Assembly (NCBI GenBank): GCA_947311845.1 | Contig: CAMZMU010000027.1 | Span: 43,798,853 to 43,862,852, forward strand | Direction of reading: 5' to 3' | Source of the DNA: Poa pratensis | Taxonomy: Eukaryota; Streptophyta; Magnoliopsida; Poales; Poaceae | Length of the DNA stretch: 64,000 bases | Shown: positions 11,097-22,428 of the stretch, piece after piece | How positions within the stretch are numbered: position 1 is the stretch's first letter | How the letters are laid out: every line of letters begins with the position of its first letter | Notes under the pieces: model-generated | The model's input: only the letters and a program-made list of their open reading frames with translations | Told to the model about the DNA's origin: nothing | Databases searched by the model: none | Translations under genes and position numbers: made by a program

Positions 11097-11379
11097 GCGA
11101 TGGTGACGCTGCGACCCATGTCGCAGGTGAAGCGTCGGGGGTCCAATAGTCGTTCTGGGCTGGGACACGTGGCGAGCGGTTATGGCCTAGGGGTCGCCTT
11201 GGCCGCCTCGACTTCTTCGGTATCCCGGTCATGACGGTGGGCCCGCCACGTCTGACGAAAGCGCTACACGCGGAGGTTAAGGGCATAGGTACAGGCGCGA
11301 TCCCCCATCACTCTCCCCGCTCCTCCTTGTCTCTTCCCCCCTTGCGTCTCAGTCCCTCCGAAACTCCGTCGTCGCCAAG

Positions 11380-11881
11380 ATGTCGCCCAAGAAGGCTTCC
11401 GCCGCGCAGAAGAGCAAGGCCGCGCGCGGAAACCCGCGTTGCTGGATAGCTGCATGCGGACCCTTGAGAAACTAGAGGGGGTGCGATTCATGGCCTCCTC
11501 CGATTTCAGCGAGCGGGGAAAAACGAGGCTTCGTCAAGGGGGTTCCCCCGGAGGGCAAGGCGCTCCCTTCTACCCCATCTTCCTCCATACTCTGTATGCA
11601 GGGCTTATCCCCCCTTTCTCCGAGTCCTTCATCGCCATCCTGAAGCACTACCGGATCCATGTGCTTCACCTCCAGCCCAACTCCATCCTCATCCTCTCCA
11701 TCTTCGCCTACTTCTTCGAGGCGTACGTTGGGGTCATGCCCTCGGTGGACCTCTTTCGTAACTTCTTCGCCTGCGCTTCACAGCGTCCTCCGAGACCACG
11801 GGCTGCGTCTCCTTTCAAATCACCGATGGCATGGCAAAGCGTTTGATGGCTACGTGTTGGTGAACCCCAAGAGGAAGGTTA
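11380..11881 (+). pseudogene. Antisense ORF of the Tat-like element, gypsy-type 'Transposase_28'-like domain
   Basis: Running opposite to gag-pol, this frame starts ATG 11380 (MSPKKASAAQKSKAAR). It shifts after about 30 residues, then reads FYPIFLHTLYAGLIPPFSES, HLQPNSILILSIFAYFFEAY and GVMPSVDLFRNFF. That pattern matches the plant domain usually annotated as 'putative gypsy type transposon' (Pfam Transposase_28), which sits antisense in Tat-clade elements. The domain is cut at 11881 by another LTR insertion. The function of the domain is not known. Two frameshifts (near 11465 and 11770) make this copy non-functional. Confidence 0.65.
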
Positions 11882-13870
11882 TGATGTAGACAGCAGAAGT
11901 TTTCCCTTGAATAATCTACCCAAGGTTATCAATCCAGTAGGACTTGATGATCTATCGGAAGGTTGTTGATGTTGACTCTCCCTGGCGCTAGGGAGCTTGC
12001 ACCAACGTGGAATCTGCACAGACACAAACCAGAACTTTGCCCAACACGAAACAGAGAGGTTGTCAATCTCTCCGGTCTTGCAGAAACAAAGAGTTAAACG
12101 TATGGTGTGGAAAACAGCAGGAAAAACAGCAAGTAACAGGAAACAGATGATTGCAGCAGGTTGTGTAAACAGTATGAGGAAATTGGACCAGGGTCCACAG
12201 TTCACTAGTGGTGTCTCTCTCAGAACAGATAACTAGCATGTTGGGTAAACAAATTACAGCTGGGCAATTGACAAATAGAGAGGGCATAACAATGCAATAC
12301 ATGCCAAGATGTCAACTATGAAATCTAGTTGGGCATTACAACAAAGTACATAGACCGTTATTCCAACAGCATCTATGCCTAAATAATCCACCTTCAAGGC
12401 AGCATCCGCATCCCATTCAGTATTAAGTTGCTAACAACAGATTATTGCATGAAGTAAAGTGTGTAATGTAATCAATACAAGTGCCCTTGGACACTGCACC
12501 AATGTTTTATCCCTAGTAGCAACAGCACATCTACCATCTTAGACCTTTCTGTCACTGATCCAGATATCTAGAGACTGAACCCACTATCTAACATAAATAC
12601 CCCCTCTTGGAGTCACAAGCATCTACTTGGCCAAAGCATCTACTAGCAACGGAGATCATTCAAGGTCAAGAGCACATGGATAAACAACTTGAATAAACAT
12701 GGTATCAATATTCATCGGATCCCAGCAAACACAACATCTAGCATTACAATAAGATGATCTTGATCATGTTAGGCAGCTCACAAGATCTAAACATGGAGGC
12801 ACAAGGTAGAGAGACAACCATCTAGCTACTGCTATGGACCCGTAGTCCAGGGGTGGACTACTCACGCATCACTCCGGAGGCAGGCATGGTGATGTAGAGC
12901 CCTCCGGTGATGATCTCCCCTCCGGCAAGGTGCCAGGAAGAGCTTCAGAACTCTTCTGATCTGAGATTGACGATGACGGCCGCGACGGAACTTTTCGTGG
13001 AATATGATCGACCATAATAGGGTTTTCGCGTCGCGGAGAATATATAGGCGAAGAGGCGGCGGCGGTGGCCGAGGGGGGCCACCACGCCATTGGAGGGCGC
13101 GGGCCCACCCTGGGCCGCGCCCTAGTGTGGCGTGGCCCCCTGGTGGGTCTGCTCCGACTCCCCTTTGGACTCCGTGATCTCCTCGTGATATTATTGACGA
13201 TGTCTTTTGTTTCGTCCAATTCCGAGAATATTTCCTTAATAGATTTTCTGAAACCAAAAACAGCAGAAAACAGGGAACTGGCACTGTGGCATCTTGTTAA
13301 TAGGTTAGTCCCAGAAAATGCATAAAAATGATATAAAGTGTAACCAAAACATGTAGCAATTGATATAATAACAGCATGGAACATCAAAAATTATAGATAC
13401 GTTTGAGACGTATCAAGCATCCCCAAGCTTAGTTCCTGCTCGTCCTCGAGTAGGTAAACGATAAAAACAGATAATTTTTGAAGTGACATGCTACCAACAC
13501 AATCTTTGATCAAATAACAATGTAATGCACATGATCTGAATGAAGTGATCCAAGCAAATGGTCTATAGTTTGCAAGCAAGTAAATAAAGAGTAAACATAA
13601 GTGATCACACAAGTGCAAACTTTCATGAATAACACTATAAAACATTTAGAGATATAATAGTCTAACATAATAGTTAGTTCACAGCAGCAATAATTCTCAA
13701 CATGAAAGTGTTTGTATCAACACAAAGGAAGATAATAGCTTCAGCTTTTGCTTCAACTTTCAACATGTATATCATATAGATAATGTCAATGCTAAGAATA
13801 AGATCAACCAAACACAAAGTTATGTAAAAACTGTTATACTGGAGTTGACAATGATGTTTGCTTAAATAGA
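11882..13870 (-). mobile_element. LTR retrotransposon fragment: 3' LTR plus about 455 bp of internal sequence
   Basis: On the minus strand, internal sequence (13870-13416) leads into a purine tract, AAGCTTGGGGATGCT. An LTR follows, starting TGATACGTCTCAAACGTATC at 13415 and ending CTGTCTACATCA at 11882 (1,534 bp). The LTR contains a TATATATT-type promoter region near 13035 on that strand and a GC-rich leader. The 5' LTR and nearly all the body are missing and no target duplication is found, so this is a truncated or recombined insertion inside the antisense ORF region of the Tat-like element. Its outer edge near 13870 is approximate. Confidence 0.65.
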
Positions 13871-14785
13871 ACAGGTGGCGGTCAATCATTGCCGCCGCGA
13901 GGGCGAGACCGCGCTTGCAGAGGCCTGGCAGTTCGTCACGGAGATGCGCTCCAGCGTGATAGAAGAATCCGAGGAGGTCCTCGCGGAATTGGCGACCAAG
14001 CGCGCGGAGCTGCAGGCGGAGACCGAAGCCAAGTACTGGGAGCTTTTAGCCCGCGAGGCTGCTATTGCTTCCAGGCTCCAGGAGGTTCTGTCCCATGAAG
14101 CAGAAGTCGCCGTCCGGGAAGCGGAAGCCGCTACCAAGCTTCAAGACCTTTCTGTGAGCGAGAGGAAAATTGTCGCCGAGTCGGAGGCCGTGCAGAGGAG
14201 CCTGGAGAACTTCCGCATGGCCTTGAATGCCCGCGAGGAGGGGTTGCGCCAGCGCAAAGGCGACGCGAAGCAGTTGGAGCGAGATCTCTCCCCGGCGAAG
14301 CTGCAGCTTGAGGGTCGTGAGGCTAGGGTGACCTCCGCCGAGGCGTTGCTGGAAGAACAGCGCGGCGTGATGGCGTCTTTGGTGGCCGATGCGCGTGCTG
14401 TAGCAGAACATCTGGGCGCTGACGTCCCTGACCTCGCCATCGATGGAGGGGCCAGCGTGCAAACCCACTTGAGCTTCTTCGGGAAGCTTATGTCAAACTT
14501 CTTGCGAACTGCGACAAGCTTGGATACTCGCTTTGAGGAGGAGAGCCGCGAGCTCCTCACAGTCGCCATTGGCCGGTCTTCGCCAACCTCCGGCGCCTCC
14601 AGCCCTCCTTCGACTTCCTGAGCGTGATAGAACCTCTTGAGGGGCCAGACGCCACGGAGGTGCAGGCCAAGGTGAAGCAAGACGTGGCCACTTATGTCAA
14701 ACGCTTCGAGGCAGTGGATGATGATGAAAGCACCGAGGCAGACAAAGAAGGCTCCCAGGGCGAGAAGCTTGAGGGGGAGGCTTGA
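13871..14785 (+). pseudogene. Antisense coiled-coil ORF of the Tat-like element
   Basis: A 248-residue frame (13875-14621) is rich in Ala, Glu, Arg and Leu heptads: ELATKRAELQAETEAKYWEL, EAAIASRLQEVLSHEAEVAV, RQRKGDAKQLERDLSPAKLQ. It should form a long coiled coil. A frameshift near 14570 moves the continuation to another frame, which reads IEPLEGPDATEVQAKVKQDV and ends EGEA with a stop at 14785. Together with the domain at 11380 it is probably one antisense protein, now split by the insertion at 11882-13870. The first few codons come from the junction and may not be original. The role is unknown. Confidence 0.6.
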
Positions 14786-15470
14786 ACTTGATCCTTGCGG
14801 CGGGATGTGCCTGCAAGACATTTACCCAGTAGGTTCTGTTTTGTATAAAACCTGTAAGACACCTTTTATTGTTCCGGCGTGCGCTCCTCTCATGAGACGT
14901 TTACCGCCTGTCCGTGACTTCCTGTTTTTCCTCGGTAGACCTTTCCTTGGTTGTGGGCGTCTTGTTTCCTGCGCAACAAGAAGAGAGGATGCCTCCACGG
15001 GTGTTTGATCTCACGTGCGCCCATGGGCTTCCTTACGCGCACCTCGCGAGGAAAGACGAGCACCAAAGCCCTTGGTGAGGTGACACGCGTGGGAGAGTCC
15101 CCGCATGCCTGAGCTCTTGACCCTTTGGATTTTTCGATGCTGCTGGGATGCTCCCGAGGCACAGTCACCGTGCCCAGTCCCCGCTCGCGAGGTGTGTGTT
15201 AGAAGAAAAAAGGGGCGTGGGTGAAAAGTGGAAAAAATAACAGCTTACCGGAGTAATATTACAAAAAGGGGGCGCAGATGCGCCTTGTGCCAGAAGGCAA
15301 GGGTTTTTATACTTGGAGTAGCCAAGTTACACTTCGCCATGTCGACGCATGGGTATTTTTATACTTGGAGTAGCCAAGTTACAACCAACCATGTCCGGGC
15401 ATGGGGTTCCACAGGATGTGGCTGAGTCTTCTCGCGGCCCGAGGCGACGCGTGGTAGAGAGAGAGAGAGC
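14786..15470. other. Tat-like element, spacer between antisense ORF and integrase
   Basis: The stretch holds an imperfect direct repeat of about 40 bp, GGTTTTTATACTTGGAGTAG (near 15301-15340 and again at 15354-15395), and a GA-rich tract near 15456-15469. No coding domain is seen on either strand. The opposing antisense and pol frames converge here, so transcription terminators could be expected, but I cannot identify one. Confidence 0.4.
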
Positions 15471-18400
15471 TCAGTTGGAGAGGCCCTCGGAGAGGGAAAA
15501 GCTTTTGTGAAGCTTGAGGAGGTGACGTGTCGAGCGTCCCTCGAGAGACAAAAATGTCTGAGGTGACTTTGGGTCATGGGTAGAATTTGCGGAGATGCTG
15601 TATATTCCACGGGTTTTTGACGGGTATGCCGTCTTGCGTCTCCAGCCATGCCATTCCAGGCCTGGCGACGTGCGTGACATGGTAGGGTCCTTCCCACATG
15701 GGCGAGAGCTTGTGGAGGCCTTCTCTGGAGAGTATTCTTCTGAGGACCAGGTCGCTGGCTTCAAGGGAGCGCGAGCGTATGTGGCGGCTATGGTACCGGC
15801 GCAATGCTTGCTGATACCTTGCCGCCCGATTGCCGCCCTGTGTCGCAGTCCTTCCAGCAACAACAAGTCGTCGTTGTGGAGGGCATCTTGATCATCCTCG
15901 TTGAACGCTAGGACCCGCAGAGATCCATGTTTGATCTCGCTGGGAAGGACAGCCTCAGCCCCGTAGACAAGGGCGAAAGGCGTCTCCCATGTTGACTTGG
16001 TCGCAGTCGTCCGGAATGACCAGAGCACCGAGGGGAGCTCGTCGATCCAGTTCTTGCCTGAGCCTTTGAGGTGGTTAAAGCTTCGCATCTTGAGGCCCTA
16101 GAGTACTTCGGTATTTGCACGCTCAGCTTGCCCGTTGCTTCGTGGGTGGGCTACCGAGGCGAAACATAGCCGGGTGCCCAGCTTGTCGCAGTAAGCTCTG
16201 AAGGCGCCACTTGTGAACTGCGAGCCGTTGTCGGTGATGATCCGATTGGGTACACCGAAACAGCACGTGATGCTCCTCAGGAATTTCACTGCTGAGTTCG
16301 CCGGGATGGAGCGAACTGCCTCCACTTCCGCCCATTTGGTGAACTTGTCCACGGCGACGTAAAAGAAGCGGTATCCCCCACTTGACTTCGGGAAGGGTCC
16401 CAGAATGTCCAGCCCCCAGACCGCGAAGGGCCAGGTGAGCGGAATGGTCTGGAGTCCTAACGCCGGTTGGTGGACCTGCTTGGCATGAAATTGGCATGCT
16501 TCGCAGGATTGAACCAGGGCAGTGGCATCCTGGAGCACTGTGGGCCAGTAGAATGCGCTCCGAAAAACTTTGCCAGCGAGGGTACGTGAAGATGAATGAT
16601 GGCCGCATTCCCCACTGTGCACGTCTTCCAGAAGCTGCCGGCCTTCCTCGGCGGGGACACACCACAGGGAGACGCCGTTGGGGCGTTTGCGATATAGGTC
16701 CTCTCCGATGATGCAGTATGATCTGGCCACGCGAGTGATTCTTTCGGCTTCTGCATCGTCCTTAGGTAGAGTCCCTATGCTCAGGAAGTCTTTGATCTCG
16801 GCGATCCAGTTTTCCTCTTGAGACGCCATAGCCATCAGCAAGCGAACTCCTGAAGACGGACCACAGTCTGGTGCCCCTGTAGGTGGTGGCAGCGGGAGCT
16901 CTTCTTCGATATCCATAGCTTCCGCTTGAGCCTGCTTCGGCTGCTTGACAGAGGCTTTATGAAGGCTTTCTTCAAAGACGCCAGGCTTTTGGGGCTCCCT
17001 TCTTGATGCTCGTTTGGCGATCTCATCTGCTTCCTGATTGTCCTTGCGCGGGATGTGCATGAGCTCCATGCCTTTAAAGTTCTTCTCGATTTTTCGGACT
17101 TCCTCCAGATAAGCCATCATATGATCATCCTTGGGCGTGTAGCTTTTGTTGGAGAAATTGACGAGAAGCTGTGAGTCGCCCTTGATGAGGAGATGTTTGA
17201 TGCCGAGAGCAGTTGCGGCCCTGAGTCCGGCGAGGAGGCCTTCGTACTCGGCGATGTTGTTGGAGACCTTGTCCTCATTGGTCAAGTCCATTTAGACAGC
17301 ATAGTATAGCTTGTCTCCCGTTGGCGAGGTTAGGACGGCACCGGCGCCTGCGCATTGATGTGCAAACGCTCCGTCGAAATGCATGGTCCAGTGGTTCGGC
17401 GCAGCCTCCTCTGGAGGTTCCGCCAGGTCTTCCTCCTCCCGAGGACCTCCTTGTTGCTGGTATGTCCAGTCAGCGACGAAATTAGTCAAAGCTCGTCCTT
17501 TGATGACCTGGTGGTATCGAATTGCATGCAAAAAGGCTGAAATTCGATACCCCATCCTGCGACGCGATCTGTAGCGTTTGGATTATGATGGATCTGCTCC
17601 AGGGGATACGAAGTGATCACCGTGATGGGGTGGCCCTGGAAGTAGTGGCGCAGCTTCCTTGAAGCGATGAGCAGGGCGAGGAGTAGCTTTTGCTGCATGG
17701 TGTAGCGCTCACGCGCATCTCGAAGCACCGTGCTGACGAAGTAAACTGGGTGCTCGATGAGCGTGGTGAGTGGCGTTTTGCCACTCGGCTCGTCACACGA
17801 CTTCTCAGGTTCCTTGAGGGGGCTGCTCGGAGATTGGCCCTCGGCAAGATCTTCCGCTTGAGGCCCAGGCCCGGATTGAGTGCCAGGACACGAAGGGGCA
17901 TGTCCCTCGTTCGGGGGCTCACGGGAGGAAACAGGGGTGCACTTCTTGGTGGGGGCGGGCTCCTCCCTCTCAGCCACTAAGACCGCGCTGACAGTTTGCG
18001 GTGTAGCCGCCAGATACAGCTTCAGGTGCTCGCGGGGTCTCGGGGCGACCATGACCGGTGGGCTGGCTAAGTACTTCTTGAGATCTTCAAACGCCTGGTC
18101 TGCTTCGGGGGTCCATTTGAACTTTCTCGTCCTCTTCATGAGTTTGAAGAAAGGCAGGGCTCTTTCGCCGAACTTCGAGATGAAACAGCCCAAGCTGGCC
18201 ATGCAACCTGCTAGACGTTGCATGTCTTTCAGGCGGCGAGGCGGCTGCATTTCTTTGATGGCCTTGATCTTGTCTGGGTTTGCCTCAATGCCTCGGTGAG
18301 ACACTAGGAACCCAAGGAGCTTGCCTGAAGGGACCCCAAATACACACTTGGCGGGGTTCAGTTTAATGTTCACCTTGCGCAAGTTAGCGAAAGTCTCCTC

Positions 18401-19613
18401 GAGGTCCTTCAAGAGGGTGTCTTCTTGTCGAGTCTTGACCACGATGTCGTCGACATAGGCCTCTGCGTTCCGCCCCATCTGAGCCCCAAGGCGATCCTCA
18501 TGAGCCTCTGGAAGGTGGCTCCGGCATTCTTCAGGCCAAAGGGCGTGCACGTGTAGCAATACACACCACATGGGGTGAGGAAAGATGTCTTCTCTTCGTC
18601 TTCCTTTGCCATTTTGATTTGGTGGTAGCCAGAAAAGGCATCCAGGAAGCACAAGAGGTCGCAGCCCGCTGTGGAGTCCACGATTTGGTCAATCCTGGGC
18701 ATGGGGTAAGGGTCCTTGGGGCAGGCCTTGTTAAGATCCGTGTAATCGATGCAGAGGCGGTCTCCTCCGGTGGCCTTGGGGACGACAACCCCGTTGGCGA
18801 GCCAATCGGGGTGCGCAACCTCGCGGATCACATGCGCGTCTTTTAACTTCTCCACCTCCTTGATGATGAATTCTTGTTTCTCGGGTGCTTGGCGCCTCGC
18901 CTTTTGCTTCATGGGACGTGTGTTTGGACACACGGCTAAGTGGTGCTCGATCACCTCCCTCCGTACGCGGACATATCTGACGGTGTCCAAGCGAACATGT
19001 CAGAGTTTGCCCTGAGGAAGGCGACGAGCGCGCTTTCCTATTTGGGAGGCAAACCAGCGCCTATGTTGACGCTAGCCCCCGAGCTCCCATCATCTAGAGA
19101 CACCTTCTTTGTGGCAGTCTTCTCTTGTACGAACAGCTGTTTCTTCTTGGAGGGCTTCTCGAGGGGTTCTTCCTCATCTTCCTCTGTCGAGGTCGCTGCG
19201 GCGGCGCTTTTATATGCCAGCTCGGCGGCGCGCAACGCCTCTTGGACCTGGCCGTGGATGGTGATTGTGCCACCACAGCCAGGGAGCTTGACGAGGTTAT
19301 GCGCATGGTGAGTGACTGCCATGAACTTCGCGAGGGCAGGGTACCCGAGAATGGCGTTGTCGGGCAATCCGATGTAAGCGACATCGAAGTCGATGAGCTC
19401 AGTGCGATAGTTCTCGAGGGTGCCGAAGGTGACGGCCAGCCTCACTTGTCCTAGAGGGGTGATGAGCCCATCTGTTGCCCCTGCGAAGGGCTTGGAAGGC
19501 ATGAGCTTGTCATATGGCACCTGAAGCTGTTCGAACGTCTCGACGGAGATGACGTTCAAGCTAGCCCCACCATCGACGAGCGTTTTTGTGACGGCAATGT
19601 TATTGATGGTAGG
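15471..19613 (-). pseudogene. pol polyprotein of the Tat-like element: protease, RT, RNase H, archaeal RNase H, integrase (degenerate)
   Basis: Reading down the minus strand: a retropepsin with KTLVDGGASLNVIS (about 19560) and AILGYPALAKF; RT with RLCIDYTDLNKACPKDPYP, DAFSGYHQI and the catalytic AYVDDIVVK (about 18450); an RT-linked RNase H with HYFQGHPITVITSYPL; a second RNase H with MHFDGAF, NIAEYEGLLAGLRAA and IKGDSQLL; then integrase with a zinc finger ending QSCEACQFHA and the D-D-E core WGLDILGPF, IITDNGSQFTS and SNGQAERAN. The tail WETPFALVYGAEAVLPSEI follows. Breaks are many: frame changes near 19615, 18480, 17540 and 15800, a stop at 17292-17294 inside the second RNase H, and a stop right after the integrase Glu (16098). 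The two RNase H modules before integrase are typical of the Tat clade. The copy is not functional. Confidence 0.85.
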
Positions 19614-21389
19614 GGTGCATAACAGCGGGATGGTCCCCACCGTCTGGGTAGACCTGGGGATCGCAGGAGTCGAAGGTAATCGGGTACTGCGGCCACTTGA
19701 GGGGCTGAATGGCGTCGGTGCTTGGGAGGGCAGCGTTGACTGCTCGAGCGAACTGTTTGAAGTGGTTGTTCGACCGGGGCGCCTGAGCTCCGCCAAGGAT
19801 GCAGGCCGCGATTCCCTTGGGAGCCTGGTAGCCCCCAGGGTTATCGTTAGGGAGGTTGTTGTTTTGCCTGGCGATGCCCTGACCCTCCTGAGGCGGCGGG
19901 CTGCCATTGGGGCCGAGGCGTTCGCCTCCGTGGCTGCCACGGCCTTTCCCGTGCCCACCTCGGTCCTCGTATTGCTGACGCTTCTGGGAGAGTTGTTTCA
20001 GCTCCCAGCAGTCCTCGGTGTTGTGGTTGGTCCTGTTGTGGTAGATGCAGTACATGCCAGTAGCTTGCTTCTTGCTGGTGGTCCCTGAAGGGTCTCCGCG
20101 GGGCAGCTTGTTGTCGCGCTCGGCAGCGAGGACAGTGGTGGTCTTGCACTTCTCAACGTTCTTCTTATTTGTCTTGTCATCCTCTTCTATCTCTTTCTTG
20201 AAGAGGAGGCCTTCCTCAGCCTTGGTACACTTGTCTGCCAGGTCAAAGAGCTTGGACACAGAAGTGGGCGTGTCGTGATGCCAAGCTTCTCGAGCATCCT
20301 GCGGTTCGTCATGCCCTCCCTGAAGGCGGCTATAACCTGTGAGTCTTCGACGTTCGCGATCTTGTTGCGGACCTGGCTAAAACGGTGGATGAACTTGCGC
20401 AGGGATTCGCTTGGTTTCTGGCGCACCACGCGATGGTCGTTGTACGTGAGGGGGCGCTCATACGTGCCTTTGAAGTTGGCCACGAAGCGCCTGCAGAGGT
20501 CCTCCCACGAGTCGATGGAGTCATCGGGGAGGTTCATCAGCCAGGAGAGTGCGGATTCTTTTAAGGCCATAGAGAACCAGTTGGCCATGACCTTGTCATC
20601 GCCTCCCGCAGCTTGGATGGCCACTGTGTAGAGTTGCAGAAACTCCAGAGGGTTAGTTTGGCCGTCGTAGCGTGGGGGCAACTCAGGCTTGAACTTGTAC
20701 GGCCACATGACCCTGCGCAGTTTCTTCGTGAAGGCAGCGCAGCCTGTGGCGTAGGTCATGACGACGGCATTCGTGTTGCGGTTCTGGCGCCCAGCGCAGC
20801 GATGTCGTCGACGATCTGGTTGCTGCGCTCCTTCAGGCGCTCGGTCTCCACCCGCCAGTCTGGCGTCGTTCTCACCACGATTTGACAATCGCGCGGAGAG
20901 GAGGTGTGAGACGGAGCGCGGTGGTCTCCCGCCGGCAGGGGGTGGCGGAGGCGGAGGGGGCGGGAGAGCCCCTGGCGCGGGGTCCCCTACGTGCCCAGAG
21001 TGGCGCATCACCGAGCGCGAAGGAGCTGGGGCAGCGGGGACGCCGGCGACGTGCACGAGCTCGGTGATGCGGGCCAACCAGTTGGCGTGGCCCTCTTCGG
21101 TGGGGCAGTAACAGAGAAGCTCCTGCGCCATGAGTAGCACGGCGCTTGGGCTCGGCGCGGCCCGGCTCTTGGACGAAGCCCCCGGGTCCCTGGAGGGATG
21201 GAGGGAGGAGGCTTCTTCGTCGCCACCCTCCTCCTCCGGTTCCTCGACGCGGGGCTCAGGGCCGTCGTTATGCGGGGCGCGGTTTACACGGGGACGACCA
21301 CGCGGGTTGCGACCTGGAGTGGGCTCGGTGGTGGCCCTGCCAGTGGCGTTCGTGCGACGTGCGAGGCGCTCAGCTTGGGTCTGAGCCAT
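19600..21389 (-). pseudogene. gag of the Tat-like element (frameshifted)
   Basis: From ATG 21389 (MAQTQAERLARRTNATGRA) comes a long Pro/Arg-rich, low-complexity leader with a run of ten prolines, followed by the gag core: WPYKFKPELPPRYDGQTNPL, WFSMALKESALSWLMNLPDD, SWEDLCRRFVANFKGTYERP and SLRKFIHRFSQVRNKI. A one-base frameshift near 20278 moves the frame to SKLFDLADKCTKAEEGLLFK, then a zinc-knuckle-like CIYHNRTNHNTEDCWELK. Here the second Cys of a normal CCHC knuckle is His, the variant usual in this group. A further shift near 19615 separates it from the protease. The zinc knuckle would bind genomic RNA and the core would build the particle. Confidence 0.82.
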
Positions 21390-21430
21390 GGCGCGGAGAG
21401 GTTATCGAGGAAGGTTGAAAGCGCGCCTCA

Positions 21431-21450
21431 GCCCCCTACCTGGCGCGCCA
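21431..21450 (-). other. Primer binding site of the Tat-like element
   Basis: On the element strand TGGCGCGCCAGGTAGGGGGC begins two bases after the 5' LTR. Its position and opening TGG mark it as the primer site. I could not match it to a specific tRNA from memory. Its first ten bases, TGGCGCGCCA, are a perfect palindrome. Confidence 0.65.
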
Positions 21451-21452
21451 AA

Positions 21453-22423
21453 TGTCGGAGAATGATCCCCGTGAACCAGGAAACGAAGGGGCTGAACACG
21501 ACATTTAACCACTCTCTCGTCAACCTCGGCGACCAAGCACGGCGAGCTCGACGACACGCATCACGACAGAGATGGACACCAGCTCGTACCCAGGTTCAGG
21601 CCCTCCGCGAGGAGTAAAGACCCTACTTCCTGCTATGATATTGCACTGCTTCGCGAGGTTACAGTACAGAGGTGCTTGCCGAGAGCAAAGCTTACAACGA
21701 TGGCAGAGCTTCCTTTGAGTGGAAGCTCTCCTCTCTCAGTGGCCTAGTAGATTTGGGTGTTTGGAAGATCCATCCCCTCTTCCAGTGGTGCTCCCCCTTC
21801 TTTTATAGGCACGGGGGTGGAAGCTAGGGTTCCTCCATGGCGCCGGTCCAGGAGGGCGGCGCACCCTTGGTCCAAGGGTCGTGGACGAGGTCCACCGTCG
21901 TCGGTCTTGCTGGTCTTCGTCAGACTCTGCCGTCGTCTGGTCAGAGCGGTGGTCAGTGCTCCAGAGATCTGTGGTGTCACCTCGATGACGTCGCTGTTGG
22001 AGCGGAGCGGCAGTGCGCCCCCTTAGCACCGGAGTAGCATGCTTGGTAATCCTCCTCTTCTAAGGCAGCTTTGTTGCCCTCCTTTAAGCACGGGAATGGC
22101 AACTGTGGCTTGTTTGTCACCGTGCGCAGGCGCGCGCGTCATCCTGCTGTGGAGTGGAGGTTCCATGTGCATCCTGCCAGGATGGCAGAAACTCACCAGG
22201 CACTTCGAGTGCTACGCCACCCCGAGAGCGGAAAAAGGTCTCCCGAGGAGGTCCCCGACTCGTGGTGACTTAGTCGTTTTCGTCAGCGCATAAGCCTCCG
22301 CGAGGGGCGAGGCCTCGCGGGGCTCGCCAGGCGCCGCGGCCTAGTCCTTAGTCGTCTTCCGCTCCTGGGTGTCCGGGGCTAGAAGGGCCGGCCCATGATA
22401 CCCTGGATTTCATTGGGCCGACA
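21453..22423 (-). repeat. 5' LTR of the Tat-like element
   Basis: This 971-bp LTR is the partner of 10109-11081. It starts TGTCGGAGAATG and ends GGGCCGACA on the plus strand. CTTTTATAGGCAC near 21799 is on the wrong strand for the element's promoter. No clear TATA was found on the element strand. Confidence 0.9.
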
Positions 22424-22428
22424 ATGCT
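22424..22428. repeat. Target site duplication ATGCT, right copy
   Basis: This is an exact repeat of 10104-10108, immediately after the right LTR of the nested element. Confidence 0.9.

Larger units (their letters stand above)
10109..22423 (-). mobile_element. Tat-like Ty3/Gypsy LTR retrotransposon, nested, minus orientation
   Basis: The element is 12,315 bp with a perfect 5-bp target duplication. On the minus strand the order is 5' LTR (22423-21453), primer site, gag, protease, RT with RNase H, second RNase H, integrase, a long 3' region with ORFs on the opposite strand, polypurine tract, and 3' LTR (11081-10109). The second, archaeal-type RNase H and the antisense ORFs point to the Tat clade. 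Several frameshifts and stops break gag and pol. The LTRs differ by about 32 hand-counted substitutions over about 970 bp (around 3%). At the commonly used grass LTR rate of 1.3e-8 per site per year that is roughly 1-1.5 million years. Confidence 0.88.

Noticed and set aside
15595..21418. Several plus-strand ORFs across the Tat-like pol and gag
   Set aside because: They are shadows of the minus-strand pol, whose RT, RNase H and integrase motifs are unambiguous.
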